A stretch of DNA of 64,000 bases, taken from the NCBI RefSeq assembly GCF_000156395.1, contig NZ_GG703819.1, positions 883,935 to 947,934 on the forward strand, in the 5' to 3' direction. A program made the translations under genes and the position numbers. Below, one piece after another: positions 54,495 through 64,000 of this stretch. The stretch's first letter is position 1. Every line of letters begins with the position of its first letter. The stretch comes from Providencia rustigianii DSM 4541 (GTDB taxonomy: Bacteria > Pseudomonadota > Gammaproteobacteria > Enterobacterales > Enterobacteriaceae). The notes under the pieces are model-generated. The model worked only from the letters and a program-made list of their open reading frames with translations. It was not told the DNA's origin and did no database searches.

Positions 54495-55520
54495 ATGAAA
54501 AAACTTGAGGATGGCCTTTGCTATGGACTAACTCATCTATTCTTGCGTTATGCTCACGCTAATTATGAACGAACTTTCGTCACCGAATTTTATCGTGAAA
54601 TAAAACTAGCTAAAAATAAAGGAAACCTTACAGACAAAAGCAATTCCTTTATAAATAAATTATTTCATTCCGCATCAAAAATACAATTGCTCAGTGATAG
54701 AATTATCAATATCCATAACACAAGATGTGACTTTAGCTATCCACCACAAAATCATAATGAAACTATTGAAAATTATTTAATACGTATACTTAAAATAAAT
54801 ATAATTCAATCTTCATCTCATAAACTGTCTAGCACAGATTCATTAAAGTTTTATGAATTAACAATGCAACTCTACTTTTATACTTATTTTCCAAACCTTA
54901 GAAAAAATTTATTGAAAGATAAAATGCCTTTTGAAATTGATTGTATTAAAGAACACTCAAAACAAGTTAAACAAAAGTGTTCTAATCACTATCAAAATAA
55001 TTTATCAGCTAATAGCATTGAATCCTTTTTTAAATTATCCGAATGTTTTCAAACTAGTTTACTAAAAAAAATTTTAGAGAATAAAAATAAAAAATATGGA
55101 ATTTTTTATGAGCCATACCGCTCCGCAAAAAAAATATCAGAATATAGTTACAATGAAAAAATGACACTAAAGCAGTTCAAGCAAAAAATTGACTTACGTT
55201 TAAAAAGGAAACAGGACACCATCAGTGATTTTTCATCACAATTCCATGCGATGGGAATTGCTATCAAACATCTAGATGGTGTTCCCATATTTGAATTTTT
55301 TGAACCCAATAAAGGGTTAGTCATTACAACTGAAAAAGAAAAGTTTTTCCGAGTATTAGATAAAGTGTCTAATAATTATACATTTTTAAAAAATAAATCT
55401 GGAGAAAAGGTTATTGATGCCAATATATCTTACGCCGACAAGCTCCATCAATACCCTCTATCCGATAAGATCAAAGAGCCCAAGCTCACTAATCACAAAA
55501 ACACAAAAGGACTACTTTAG
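54495..55520 (+). CDS. Putative YopT-like (C58-type) cysteine protease
   Basis: 341 residues, no signal peptide, Lys/Asn-rich and AT-rich in codon use, unlike pta and yfcD around it. The order of motifs resembles clan CA effector proteases: DGLCYGLTHLFL near the N-terminus (candidate Cys9), FHAMGIAI (candidate His251), then FEFFEPNKGLV, where the catalytic Asp of the YopT family would be FFDPN; here Glu270 or Asn272 takes that place. YopT-type enzymes cleave host Rho GTPases; that role is only a hypothesis here. The middle 160 residues match nothing I know. No good ribosome-binding site. E. coli has yfcC in this position. Confidence 0.55.
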   Translation: MKKLEDGLCYGLTHLFLRYAHANYERTFVTEFYREIKLAKNKGNLTDKSNSFINKLFHSASKIQLLSDRIINIHNTRCDFSYPPQNHNETIENYLIRILKINIIQSSSHKLSSTDSLKFYELTMQLYFYTYFPNLRKNLLKDKMPFEIDCIKEHSKQVKQKCSNHYQNNLSANSIESFFKLSECFQTSLLKKILENKNKKYGIFYEPYRSAKKISEYSYNEKMTLKQFKQKIDLRLKRKQDTISDFSSQFHAMGIAIKHLDGVPIFEFFEPNKGLVITTEKEKFFRVLDKVSNNYTFLKNKSGEKVIDANISYADKLHQYPLSDKIKEPKLTNHKNTKGLL

Positions 55521-55528
55521 TAGTCCTT
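55495..55528 (-). terminator. Terminator of yfcD overlapping the stop of the protease-like gene
   Basis: Stem AAGGACTAC/GTAGTCCTT (55507-55528) contains the stop codon of the upstream convergent gene. On the minus strand it is followed by T-rich TTTGTGTTTTTG, 22 bases after the yfcD stop. Confidence 0.6.
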
Positions 55529-55550
55529 CTTGGGTATTAATAGTTATAGC

Positions 55551-56093
55551 TTACTCTGGGCTTGAGCAGCTGATCGCTTTATTTGACTCATTATTGCGTG
55601 TTAACCAAAGAGATAGCGCTTTTAATGAGTCCGGCGTGAACTCATCACAACGTGCAGTGATCTCTTTGGGAGTCAACCAACTCACTTCGACCACTTCACT
55701 TTCTTGTAAGGCAAAAGGACCATGGCTAACACAACTAAATAACCCACCCCATACTCGACAATTTTCATTCTCAAAATAGAATGTGCCATGTTCTGCAAAA
55801 GGAACACCCGCAACACCAAGTTCTTCTTCTGCTTCACGCTTAGCTGATTCTAGGATATTCTCATCTCGCATAACCACTCCACCGGCAGTGGCATCTAATA
55901 ACCCCGGGTAGAAATCTTTAATGTCCGTTCTTCGCTGCACTAAAATTTTCCCCATACCATCATGCACGACGATGTAAGTAGCACGATGTCGCAAGTTTTC
56001 AGCGCGCATTTGACTACGCGTAGATTGTGCTATCACATTATTGTCTTCATCAACAATATCTACCCACTCCACGAATTCGGTCTGTTGTTCCAT
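55551..56093 (-). CDS. yfcD: Nudix hydrolase YfcD
   Basis: 180 residues as in E. coli YfcD. The Nudix box runs from [23 protein letters not shown] (about residues 72-94), preceded by [20 protein letters not shown]. The ATG at 56093 matches the E. coli N-terminus and has AAGG eight bases upstream; a further 29 open codons upstream have no homology. Substrate uncertain. Confidence 0.93.
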   Translation of the reverse strand: MEQQTEFVEWVDIVDEDNNVIAQSTRSQMRAENLRHRATYIVVHDGMGKILVQRRTDIKDFYPGLLDATAGGVVMRDENILESAKREAEEELGVAGVPFAEHGTFYFENENCRVWGGLFSCVSHGPFALQESEVVEVSWLTPKEITARCDEFTPDSLKALSLWLTRNNESNKAISCSSPE

Positions 56094-56395
56094 CCTGAAA
56101 ACCTTATTTAGCCTATTCACCAGAAATACCTCGCTACAAAGTATTCTTTTCATCAATATGATGCAAGGGATCCTAACCAAATTTGCCGCTGGACTCCATT
56201 ACAAAAATCAACACATCCCTTTATTACAAAAATCAACACATCCCTTTAAGATATAATACAAAATTCTTTTTTTCGAACCGTTAACTGAAACCCAACAATT
56301 CCTAATTCCTAATGCTATAGTTATCTATAATAGGACGATAAATATTAGATTATTTAGGTATCGTGAGTAACCTAAAAATCGAATGAGGGTGGAAA
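56094..56395. other. yfcD-yfcH divergent intergenic region
   Basis: About 300 bases holding the two-copy 25-bp tandem repeat at 56198-56247; the GGTGGA site of yfcH is at the end. Confidence 0.55.
56198..56247 (+). repeat. Two perfect tandem copies of a 25-bp repeat
   Basis: The unit begins ATTACAAAAATC and ends ACATCCCTTT; copies are 56198-56222 and 56223-56247. It sits about 105 bases upstream of the yfcD start. Role unknown. Confidence 0.9.
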
Positions 56396-57301
56396 ATGAA
56401 AATTTTAATTACTGGCGGTACTGGGCTAATTGGCACACAACTCGTTCAAGAGCTAGTTATGCATTCCCACCAAGTCACCGTATTAAGTCGTTCCCCACAA
56501 AAAGTATATAGCTTATTTTGTAAAGCGGTAGAATGTTGGACGACCTTAAATGATAAAACCAACCTCAATGATTTTGATGTGGTCATTAACCTTGCTGGCG
56601 AACCTATCGCAGAAAAACGCTGGACTGCGGATCAGAAAAAAATTCTATGTGATAGCCGCTGGAAAATCACACAAAAAATCACAGATTTGATTAAAGCCAG
56701 CTCAAATCCACCCAGTGTATTTTTATCTGGCTCTGCTGTCGGCTATTACGGGGATCAAGGTCAATCCGTGATCACCGAAGTGGATCAACCTCATGACGAA
56801 TTTACTCATGACCTTGCTGCCCGCTGGGAAGCCATCGCCCAAGAAGCAGAATCACCAAAAACTCGCGTATGTCTACTGCGAACAGGGTTAGTATTGTCCC
56901 CAAATGGTGGATTATTAGCAAAAATTCTGCCGATATTCAAAATGGGTGCAGGCGGGCCTATCGGCCATGGCAAACAATATATGCCATGGATTCATATTAA
57001 GGATATGGTAAAAGCGATTTGCTTTTTAATGGAAACTCCAGGGTTATCAGGTCCCTTTAATATGACCTCTCCTTACCCTGTTCATAATGACCAATTTGCA
57101 GCCATGATGGGGGATGTCACTAACCGCCCTTCTTTTATACGTACGCCAGCATTTGCAGTCAGAGCCGTATTGGGTGAATCGGCAACATTATTGCTAGGAG
57201 GGCAACAAGCCATTCCTAAACGACTAGAAGAAGCAGGATTCGAATTCGAATTTATTGAGTTAAGAATTGCTTTAGAGGATCTATTAACGCCTGAGCAATA
57301 A
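56396..57301 (+). CDS. yfcH: NAD(P)-binding epimerase-like protein YfcH
   Basis: 301-residue short-chain dehydrogenase-type protein. The Rossmann motif GGTGLIGTQL is at residues 7-16, VINLAGEPIAEKRW and SGSAVGYYGDQG (with the active-site Tyr) follow, and a DUF1731-type C-terminal end from about 250. In E. coli it is annotated as a putative sugar-nucleotide epimerase. Its stop is immediately adjacent to the stop of the convergent ubiX, with no gap. Confidence 0.92.
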   Translation: MKILITGGTGLIGTQLVQELVMHSHQVTVLSRSPQKVYSLFCKAVECWTTLNDKTNLNDFDVVINLAGEPIAEKRWTADQKKILCDSRWKITQKITDLIKASSNPPSVFLSGSAVGYYGDQGQSVITEVDQPHDEFTHDLAARWEAIAQEAESPKTRVCLLRTGLVLSPNGGLLAKILPIFKMGAGGPIGHGKQYMPWIHIKDMVKAICFLMETPGLSGPFNMTSPYPVHNDQFAAMMGDVTNRPSFIRTPAFAVRAVLGESATLLLGGQQAIPKRLEEAGFEFEFIELRIALEDLLTPEQ

Positions 57302-57874
57302 TTATTTTGCACCTTGCCAACGAGTGAATAGATCTTGCTCTAGTTGAATATCAAACTGATCGAGTACTCTATTCACCGTTTGGTCAACGATATCTTGAAT
57401 TGCTTGAGGTCGATGATAAAACGCTGGCATAGGTGGCATAATCACGGCGCCCATTTCTGCGGCTTGGACAAGTAAGCGCAAGTGACCTAAATGTAATGGT
57501 GTTTCACGAACTCCCAGTACCAATTTTTTCCCTTCTTTCAATACCACATCTGCGGCACGGGTGACTAAGGTATCAGTATAGCTATGTACGATGCCAGATA
57601 GGGTTTTCATGGTGCACGGCATAATTACCATACCTACGGTACGAAAAGAGCCTGAAGAGATTGCAGCCGCGATATCTCGGCTATCATAAACATGGTCAGC
57701 GAATTGTTGAACATCTTTGACACTGTAGTCGGTTTCCAACGCCAATGTCTGACGCGCTGCCGCACTCATCACTAGATGGGTTTCTACATCTTGTACCGGT
57801 TTGAGTACCTCTAGCAATCGAATACCGTAGATTGCCCCACTCGCCCCAGTTAACCCAATGATAAGTTTTTTCAT
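57302..57874 (-). CDS. ubiX: Flavin prenyltransferase UbiX
   Basis: 190-residue enzyme that makes prenylated FMN, the cofactor of the UbiD decarboxylase in ubiquinone synthesis. GLTGASGAIYGIRLLE, SGSFRTVGMVIMPC, and RETPLHLGHLRLL with PAFYHRP are typical. The start MKKLIIG matches E. coli (189); seven earlier codons were excluded. Follows purF with a palindromic repeat between. Confidence 0.95.
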   Translation of the reverse strand: MKKLIIGLTGASGAIYGIRLLEVLKPVQDVETHLVMSAAARQTLALETDYSVKDVQQFADHVYDSRDIAAAISSGSFRTVGMVIMPCTMKTLSGIVHSYTDTLVTRAADVVLKEGKKLVLGVRETPLHLGHLRLLVQAAEMGAVIMPPMPAFYHRPQAIQDIVDQTVNRVLDQFDIQLEQDLFTRWQGAK

Positions 57875-58006
57875 GTCAGCCCCAATTTCACGCAATTTCT
57901 TGCATTATATACCAAATGTCATGAAGTTGTAGGGCGCGAATTTAATGATAGAAAGGATATCAGGGGGGATTGGAACGTTGATTACATATAGTGTGATATT
58001 CAAACA

Positions 58007-58132
58007 AATTTTCTAAATAATTAGTTTCATAACTAGGCAGCAAACGAATGAGCGCTAGGAGCATACAAAAGTATGTGACTAGCGCTCACGAGTGCAGCTA
58101 ACAACGTTGTGGAACTAATTATGAAGAAAATT
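58007..58132. repeat. Palindromic dispersed repeat, copy 3 (abuts purF stop)
   Basis: 126 bp. Outer 27-base arms (starting AATTTTCT, ending AGAAAATT) pair at about 23 of 27 positions. The inner stem TGAGCGCTAG/CTAGCGCTCA is perfect, with the CATAC/GTATG tip. Shares GGCAGCAAACGA and GTGCAGCTAACAAC with the other copies. It overlaps the purF stop codon by one base. Confidence 0.88.
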
Positions 58133-59649
58133 TAGCCTTCGTTATAAATCTCAAGATCCTCAACATCACTCTGATCTTTCAATTTCAACTCATCATCTTT
58201 ACGTAAATTTTCCAGATAATCTAAATAGGTTTGGTCAATATCTTTCGTCACATAGATGCCGTCAAATACTGAGCACTCAAATTCGTTGATTTCTGGATTC
58301 TCTTCACGAACCGCATCCACTAAATCGGAAAGGTCTTGGAAGATCAAACCATCTGCACCAATCAATTTACGAATTTCATCCACTTCACGACCATGAGCAA
58401 TTAACTCATTAGCGTTTGGCATATCAATACCGTAAACGTTAGGGAAGCGAACTTCAGGAGCGGCTGAGGCGAAATAGACATTTTTAGCTCCTGCTTCACG
58501 AGCTAATTCAACGATTTGTTCAGACGTCGTTCCACGCACAATTGAGTCATCAACCAGTAAAACATTTTTATCACGGAACTCTGCACGGTTAGCATTTAAT
58601 TTGCGACGTACAGACTTGCGGCGTTCTTGCTGCCCCGGCATGATAAAAGTACGACCTACGTAGCGGTTTTTTACAAAACCCTGGCGGTAAGGTTTATCGA
58701 GTATATGAGCAATTTCTAACGCAATATCGCAAGAGGTTTCAGGGATTGGTATGACAACATCGATATCCAAATCTTCCCACTCACGCGCAATTTTAGCCCC
58801 CAGTTTTTGCCCCATACGTAATCTTGCGTTATATACCGAGATTTTATCGATGAATGAATCTTGGCGAGCAAAATAGACATATTCAAAAATGCAGGGGGTC
58901 AGTTGCGGATTTTCAGAACATTGGCGAGTAAAAAGTTTACCGTCTTCAGTCACATAAACTGCTTCACCCGGTGCAACATCGCGTAAAAACTCAAAACCAA
59001 GGGTATCAAGCGCGACACTTTCTGATGCTACCATATACTCATGTTCACCCGTTTCCAGTACCCGGCGCCCTAGTACTAATGGACGAATACCGTGGGGATC
59101 GCGGAATGCCAACATACCGTGTCCAATAATTAGGGCAACACACGCATATGCACCACGAAGTTTTTTGTGCATAGAAGCAACTGCACTAAAAACGTTGTCT
59201 GGTTCAAGAGGAAAATGGTCAAATTTATCTAATTCGTAAGCTAATACGTTGAGTAAGATTTCAGAATCTGACGTGGTATTAACATGGCGACGCGCTGTTT
59301 CAAATAGGCTACGAGCCAATTCGTGCGCGTTTGTCAGGTTACCATTATGAGCGAGCGTAATACCAAAAGGGGAGTTCACGTAAAAAGGCTGAGCTTCAGA
59401 TGCACTTGAACTACCCGCTGTTGGGTAACGCACGTGTCCTATGCCCATAGAACCTTGAAGCCGCAACATATGGCGAGTTTCAAAGACATCTTTCACTAAA
59501 CCATTAGCTTTACGCAAACGGATATTATTTGTGCTATCAATCGTAGCAATACCCGCTGCATCTTGCCCACGGTGCTGAAGCACCGTTAGCGCATCATAAA
59601 TTGATTGGTTTACCGGTGAAACACCGGCGATACCGACAATACCGCACAT
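58132..59649 (-). CDS. purF: Amidophosphoribosyltransferase
   Basis: 505-residue enzyme of the first step in purine synthesis (PRPP plus glutamine to phosphoribosylamine). Cys2 (MCGIVGIAG) is the glutamine-amide nucleophile after Met removal; the PRPP motif [14 protein letters not shown] is in the second half. Same length as E. coli. Follows cvpA by 14 bases; PurR control is known in E. coli, but no site was verified here. Confidence 0.97.
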   Translation of the reverse strand: MCGIVGIAGVSPVNQSIYDALTVLQHRGQDAAGIATIDSTNNIRLRKANGLVKDVFETRHMLRLQGSMGIGHVRYPTAGSSSASEAQPFYVNSPFGITLAHNGNLTNAHELARSLFETARRHVNTTSDSEILLNVLAYELDKFDHFPLEPDNVFSAVASMHKKLRGAYACVALIIGHGMLAFRDPHGIRPLVLGRRVLETGEHEYMVASESVALDTLGFEFLRDVAPGEAVYVTEDGKLFTRQCSENPQLTPCIFEYVYFARQDSFIDKISVYNARLRMGQKLGAKIAREWEDLDIDVVIPIPETSCDIALEIAHILDKPYRQGFVKNRYVGRTFIMPGQQERRKSVRRKLNANRAEFRDKNVLLVDDSIVRGTTSEQIVELAREAGAKNVYFASAAPEVRFPNVYGIDMPNANELIAHGREVDEIRKLIGADGLIFQDLSDLVDAVREENPEINEFECSVFDGIYVTKDIDQTYLDYLENLRKDDELKLKDQSDVEDLEIYNEG

Positions 59650-59663
59650 TTAGTCTTTCCTCA

Positions 59664-60167
59664 TCAGCCAGACGGAGAAATATTCTCCGGTAGGAAACTT
59701 GACGCATTTTGCAGGTAGTCAAAAAACCACCTAATAATATGACTGAACTGCGGAATAAGTTCTGAACGCTGCCAATCCTCACTTTGAGGAAGTGGTGTGA
59801 AGGTATCGAGAAAGAACAATAGCGCCGATACAATCAATACCCCACGTAACGCACCGAAGCAGATCCCCAGTACACGATCTGTACCTGATAGTCCGGTTTT
59901 TTGGACTAATGAGCTAATCACATAGTTCACTACTGCGCCGACAATTAAGGTCGCAATAAAGAGAGCTGCAATCGCAATTCCGTTACGGATAAGTACATCC
60001 TCAAAGTTCGTAAAATAACTGGCTAAATAAGGATAAAAGGTACTCGCAACAAAAAATGCACAACCCCAAGTGATCAAGGATAATGCTTCACGAACAAATC
60101 CACGGATCAGGCTTACCAGTGCCGAGAAGCCAATAATGGCGATAATTGTATAATCAATCCAGACCAT
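59664..60167 (-). CDS. cvpA: Colicin V production protein CvpA
   Basis: 167-residue inner-membrane protein with about four helices, matching E. coli CvpA (162): [33 protein letters not shown] and [20 protein letters not shown]. Required for colicin V export and linked to envelope stress in E. coli. Between dedD and purF as usual. Confidence 0.95.
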   Translation of the reverse strand: MVWIDYTIIAIIGFSALVSLIRGFVREALSLITWGCAFFVASTFYPYLASYFTNFEDVLIRNGIAIAALFIATLIVGAVVNYVISSLVQKTGLSGTDRVLGICFGALRGVLIVSALLFFLDTFTPLPQSEDWQRSELIPQFSHIIRWFFDYLQNASSFLPENISPSG

Positions 60168-60344
60168 ATCTCATTCCAAAATTTGCATTCACGACAACGG
60201 CGAATGCATTCTAACAGAAAACGAAAACGTTTGCGTAACCATTTTTTACTGAATTTAAAAAAACCAGCGGCGAAAAGAAAAAATCATAATCGCCGCAGTA
60301 AGTTACTAAATACCTTTATCTTTTAAGGATAATCACAGTGAAAT

Positions 60345-61031
60345 TTAAGGTTTAAATGACTGTATTATTCCTTTAGTGCCGGTAATCGCATTTAATTCCG
60401 GTAGTGCAGACTCAAGCTTCTGCCTTGAAGCATCCGGTCCAACATAAATACGCGTTAACTTATTATTCACGGGTTGTGCCGGTACAGTATAAACCTGATA
60501 CCCAGATAACCTCAATTTAGCTACGATCTCTTCAACCTTGTTGGCATTATTCAGTGCAATCACCTGCACCACATAGGCTTTACCTTGTGGCTCTGATTTT
60601 TGCTCTACTTTCGGTTCAGGTTTAGGCTCTGGCTTAGGTTCTGGTTTTGGTACGGGCTTAGGCTCCGGTTTAGGCTCCGGTTTTGGCTCAACGCGTGGTT
60701 TCTCTGGTGCGACATTTACAGGAATAGTCGCACCATTTTGGTTTGTGCTATTTGCTGCTACCGGCGGTTTTTCACTCTGTTGCTGTTCAGTGATAGCTTC
60801 CGATAACATTGCCTCGGAGGTTCCTTCTGAAGAAGCGGTTGATGCACTATGGGTAATCGGTGCAATTGCTTCAATATCTTCTTCATCACCCGGTTTAGGA
60901 ATAATAGGAATGGCTGCAAATTCGTTCTCATTGTATTTCTTATCGCCATCCAGTAATGCAGGAAGCACAATAACCCCCACTGCTACTAAGACAATGGCGC
61001 CAGCAAGACGATTTTGAAATTGACTAGCCAC
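60345..61031 (-). CDS. dedD: SPOR-domain cell-division protein DedD
   Basis: 228-residue protein: a short cytoplasmic start, one membrane helix (about 9-27, GAIVLVAVGVIVLPALL), a periplasmic linker, and a C-terminal SPOR domain (about 150-228, YVVQVIALNNANKVEEIV) that binds denuded peptidoglycan at the septum. The linker has a KPEP repeat (around residues 112-140) built from near-identical 12-base units. The start is GTG at 61031: AAGGA lies upstream and VASQFQNRL fits E. coli MASKFQNRL; the longer frame is inside folC. Five bases after folC. Confidence 0.92.
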   Translation of the reverse strand: MASQFQNRLAGAIVLVAVGVIVLPALLDGDKKYNENEFAAIPIIPKPGDEEDIEAIAPITHSASTASSEGTSEAMLSEAITEQQQSEKPPVAANSTNQNGATIPVNVAPEKPRVEPKPEPKPEPKPVPKPEPKPEPKPEPKVEQKSEPQGKAYVVQVIALNNANKVEEIVAKLRLSGYQVYTVPAQPVNNKLTRIYVGPDASRQKLESALPELNAITGTKGIIQSFKP

Positions 61032-61036
61032 TGGCT

Positions 61037-62326
61037 CTATCCTTTTGTTTTCTCTAATAACATCATGACATGCGCGACAGTATGGAATGAACCACACACC
61101 ACAATCACATCTTGCGGCTGAGCATCATTACACGCCTGTTGCCATGCAGCTTCCACAGAATCAAATTCATTTGCATCATCAAGGTGTTGACTCAGTTGGG
61201 CCACATCCGCGCCTCGAAATTCTTTGAGAGGTGCTAAATACCAGTCAGTCACTTGCTTGGATAAACACTGCAATGTGCCTTGAATATCTTTATCTCCCAG
61301 CATACCGACAACCGCGCGAATACGTCGACCATCAACAATGGGCAATTGCGCCAATTTTGTCACCAAGTACCCTGCGGCATGTGGATTATGAGCGACATCC
61401 AAAATCTTTAGCGGATTTTCGCCAATAACCTGGAAACGCCCCGGCAGTTGAGCCGTTTGTAAACCATGATAGATTGCTTGATCCGTTATTTTTAGTGTTA
61501 ATTCAGGCGCTATCTCCATTAAGCAGCTAATCACACCCATGGCTGTTGCCGCATTCGCTAATGGAACATTGGGTAATGGCAAATCTTGCCATGATCGTTG
61601 CTCACTTTCCCACGACCAATGATTACCATGCTCTTGGTAATTCCAATCTTTTCCACGACGAAATAAGCGTGTTCCAATCTTATCGGCATATTCTCCGATT
61701 GAGGCTGGCATATCCGGCTCACCTACGACACCATAATGGTCTTGACGGAAAATACCTGCTTTTTCATAACCGATATGTTCACGGTCAGAACCCAGCCAAT
61801 CAGTATGATCAAGGGCAATACTAGTGATTGCCGCAATATCAGCATCCACGACATTGGTCGCATCCAAACGTCCCCCTAGCCCAACTTCAAGGATCACAAT
61901 ATCTAATGCTGCCTGCTTAAATAATTGTAGTGCAGCTAAGGTGCCATATTCAAAGTAGGTTAAAGAAATATTTCCACGTTGAGCTTCTATTGCCGCAAAT
62001 GCCTGACAAAACTCACTTTCAGCAAGTTCTTGTCCTTGAATACGTACGCGCTCAGTATAGCGGATCAGATGTGGCGAACTGTATACCCCAACTTTCAATC
62101 CCGCAGCCATCAATATGCTTTCAAGGGTATGACAGGTTGTCCCTTTACCATTCGTGCCAGTCACCGTAATTACACGAGGTGCGGGTTGGGTTAAATTCAT
62201 TTGGCGGGCGGCCTGCCCTACTCGCTCCAACCCCATATCAATATTTTGGCTATGCAGGTCAGTGAGGTAAGAGAGCCAAGCCTCCAATGGAGACTTGGCA
62301 GTAGGAATGATTTGCTTACTCATCAT
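61037..62326 (-). CDS. folC: Bifunctional folylpolyglutamate/dihydrofolate synthase
   Basis: 429-residue Mur-ligase-fold enzyme that adds glutamate to dihydropteroate and tetrahydrofolate. The ATP loop [15 protein letters not shown], the folate-loop region [32 protein letters not shown] and the LDVAHNPHA motif are intact. Starts within the 3' end of accD (11-base overlap); the first two codons are both ATG. Confidence 0.95.
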   Translation of the reverse strand: MMSKQIIPTAKSPLEAWLSYLTDLHSQNIDMGLERVGQAARQMNLTQPAPRVITVTGTNGKGTTCHTLESILMAAGLKVGVYSSPHLIRYTERVRIQGQELAESEFCQAFAAIEAQRGNISLTYFEYGTLAALQLFKQAALDIVILEVGLGGRLDATNVVDADIAAITSIALDHTDWLGSDREHIGYEKAGIFRQDHYGVVGEPDMPASIGEYADKIGTRLFRRGKDWNYQEHGNHWSWESEQRSWQDLPLPNVPLANAATAMGVISCLMEIAPELTLKITDQAIYHGLQTAQLPGRFQVIGENPLKILDVAHNPHAAGYLVTKLAQLPIVDGRRIRAVVGMLGDKDIQGTLQCLSKQVTDWYLAPLKEFRGADVAQLSQHLDDANEFDSVEAAWQQACNDAQPQDVIVVCGSFHTVAHVMMLLEKTKG

Positions 62327-63287
62327 CTTTTTTATGCTTAGCAGAACCTTTCACTTTTTCTGTATTATCAATAGTATCTGCCAGATCAATTTCGACATCT
62401 ACCACTTCAACAACCAGTGTTGGCTCAGGATTTAAGCTTGGCTTGTTAGTTAACATGGCCAAAATATCTGCTAGACGATCACGCATTTCAGGACGACGAA
62501 TAATCATGTCAATCGCACCTTTTTCCAGCAGGAATTCACTGCGTTGGAAACCTGGTGGTAACTTTTCACGTACGGTTTGTTCGATAACACGAGGACCCGC
62601 GAAACCGATCAGCGCTTTTGGCTCAGCGACGTTGATATCACCAAGCATTGCAAGGCTCGCAGATACCCCACCCATGGTTGGGTCAGTTAACACCGAAATA
62701 TAAGGCAGACCGCGCTCTTGCATTTTGGCTAGTGCAGCACTAGTTTTCGCCATTTGCATTAATGATAACAAGGCTTCTTGCATACGCGCACCGCCACTTG
62801 CTGAGAAGCAAACTAATGGGCAATTATCTTCAAGTGCTTGCTCAACTGCACGAACAAAACGCGCACCAACCACAGATGCCATTGAACCGCCCATAAAGGC
62901 AAATTCAAATGCAGCAGCAACGACAGGCATACCTTTTAAGGTCCCTTTCATTACAACCATTGCATCTTTCTCACCGGTTTCTTTTTGAGCGGCGCTAATT
63001 CTATCTTTATACTTTTTAGAGTCGCGGAATTTGAGGATATCTTTTGGCTCTAATTCGCTACCTAATTCCGTTGTTGAGTTTTCATCAAGGAAGGATTCAA
63101 GGCGTTGACGGGCGTGAATACGCATGTGATGGTCACATTTCGGACACACATGAAGATTACGCTCAAGCTCGGCGCCATATAGGACTTGTCCACAACTATC
63201 ACATTTGCGCCAAACACCTTCTGGGATATTGGCTTTATGGGATGGGGTCGAAGTACCTTTTTTTAAAATTTTCTCAATCCAGCTCAT
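62316..63287 (-). CDS. accD: Acetyl-CoA carboxylase carboxyltransferase subunit beta
   Basis: 323-residue subunit forming the carboxyltransferase with AccA in the first committed step of fatty-acid synthesis. A four-Cys zinc ribbon (CDSCGQVLY and [10 protein letters not shown]) precedes the crotonase-like domain ([49 protein letters not shown]). The C-terminal tail is longer than in E. coli (304) and is variable in the family. Confidence 0.96.
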   Translation of the reverse strand: MSWIEKILKKGTSTPSHKANIPEGVWRKCDSCGQVLYGAELERNLHVCPKCDHHMRIHARQRLESFLDENSTTELGSELEPKDILKFRDSKKYKDRISAAQKETGEKDAMVVMKGTLKGMPVVAAAFEFAFMGGSMASVVGARFVRAVEQALEDNCPLVCFSASGGARMQEALLSLMQMAKTSAALAKMQERGLPYISVLTDPTMGGVSASLAMLGDINVAEPKALIGFAGPRVIEQTVREKLPPGFQRSEFLLEKGAIDMIIRRPEMRDRLADILAMLTNKPSLNPEPTLVVEVVDVEIDLADTIDNTEKVKGSAKHKKDDE

Positions 63288-63446
63288 TAATGGACCTTTT
63301 TGTCTGATTGCACTCTGATCATACCCAAAATTATGTTAGTGGCTGAATATCGTCAGCACTTCATATAATGGGTATAAATCAGTATGTTATTTTTTGCCAT
63401 TAAACCACAATGATATCTCACTGTAGATAAAAACTTTTTAAACCTG

Positions 63447-64000
63447 TTATTGGTTATCGATTTTCTGCGTCGCCGCACTTTTGGCTCTCGCTGCTGCACG
63501 GCGATGTCGAATAATTTCAATAACACCCGGCAGAATTGAGATAAAGATAATCGCGACTATCAGTAATTTCAAATTCTTTTGTACTATCGGCAAGTCACCG
63601 AATAGGTAGCCTGCATAAGTAAACAATAGCACCCATAATAACGCACCCGCCACATTATAAAAGGCAAAATGACGATAAGACATTTTACCCATCCCTGCGA
63701 CGAAAGGCGCAAAGGTTCTCACGATAGGAACAAAACGCGCTAAGATAATCGCTTTTCCACCATGCTTTTCATAAAATTCATGGGTTTTGTCTAAATATGA
63801 GCGACGGAAAATCTTTGAATCTGGATTCTTAAATAATCGCTCACCAAAAATACGACCAATGGTGTAGTTCACGGCATCACCAATAATTGCTGCAATAATC
63901 ATCAGTAACACCATCAGGTGAACATTCAAATCATTGCTTGGTAATGCAGCAAGTGCCCCTGCAACAAATAATAACGAATCCCCAGGCAGGAACGGCGTAA
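63447..64000 (-). CDS. dedA: DedA family membrane protein, 3' part (cut by window edge)
   Basis: 183 residues up to the right edge. The frame continues beyond the internal Met at 63929 as [14 protein letters not shown], which matches E. coli DedA (full length about 219). Conserved [32 protein letters not shown] and [15 protein letters not shown] are seen. DedA proteins help maintain membrane potential and lipid transport. Upstream of accD by 159 bases, as in E. coli. Confidence 0.93.
   Translation of the reverse strand, partial: TPFLPGDSLLFVAGALAALPSNDLNVHLMVLLMIIAAIIGDAVNYTIGRIFGERLFKNPDSKIFRRSYLDKTHEFYEKHGGKAIILARFVPIVRTFAPFVAGMGKMSYRHFAFYNVAGALLWVLLFTYAGYLFGDLPIVQKNLKLLIVAIIFISILPGVIEIIRHRRAAARAKSAATQKIDNQ

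Overview
The window is a chromosomal segment of a moderately AT-rich Enterobacterales genome, most likely Providencia or a close Morganellaceae relative. This is an inference from proteins very close to those of E. coli and Proteus, a Proteus mirabilis-type catalase, GyrA with Glu at position 87, and a xenorhabdolysin-like toxin pair. No RNA genes, phage, IS elements or CRISPR arrays were recognised.

Layout: the 5' part of rcsC (cut by the window edge) and gyrA lie on the minus strand. They are followed by ubiG and the aerobic ribonucleotide reductase operon nrdA-nrdB-yfaE on plus. Next come dcuB (minus), tyrP (plus), yfaZ (minus) and a katA-type catalase (plus). The full menaquinone operon menF-D-H-B-C-E runs on minus (15.2-22.4 kb). 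An AT-rich insertion at 23.0-25.3 kb carries two genes that look like the XaxA/XaxB (YaxA/YaxB) binary pore-forming toxin. The 13-gene complex I operon nuoA-N (minus, 25.3-40.4 kb) follows, then its neighbour regulator lrhA, alaA, yfbR, a tandem pair of unknown paralogous small proteins, yfbS, yfbT, yfbU, yfbV, and ackA-pta (plus). A second insertion after pta holds a gene resembling YopT-type (C58) cysteine proteases. The window ends with yfcD, yfcH, ubiX and the minus-strand block accD-folC-dedD-cvpA-purF, with dedA cut by the right edge.

The backbone is respiratory and redox metabolism: quinone synthesis (men, ubiG, ubiX), NADH entry (nuo), anaerobic dicarboxylate exchange (dcuB) and overflow acetate (ackA-pta). 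These are interleaved with nucleotide supply (nrd, purF, folC, yfbR) and envelope functions (rcsC, cvpA, dedD, yfaZ). Three accessory insertions interrupt this conserved order: the toxin pair, the tandem small-protein pair and the protease-like gene. Two of them look like host-directed or competitor-directed factors.

The most notable non-coding signals are three copies of a ~125-bp palindromic repeat, each starting exactly at the stop codon of a minus-strand gene, with arms that differ between copies but still pair within each copy. Others are a NrdR/DnaA control region with a terminator-like hairpin in the nrdA leader, paired TyrR boxes before tyrP, and three very short ORFs with good ribosome-binding sites (11, 13 and 22 codons).
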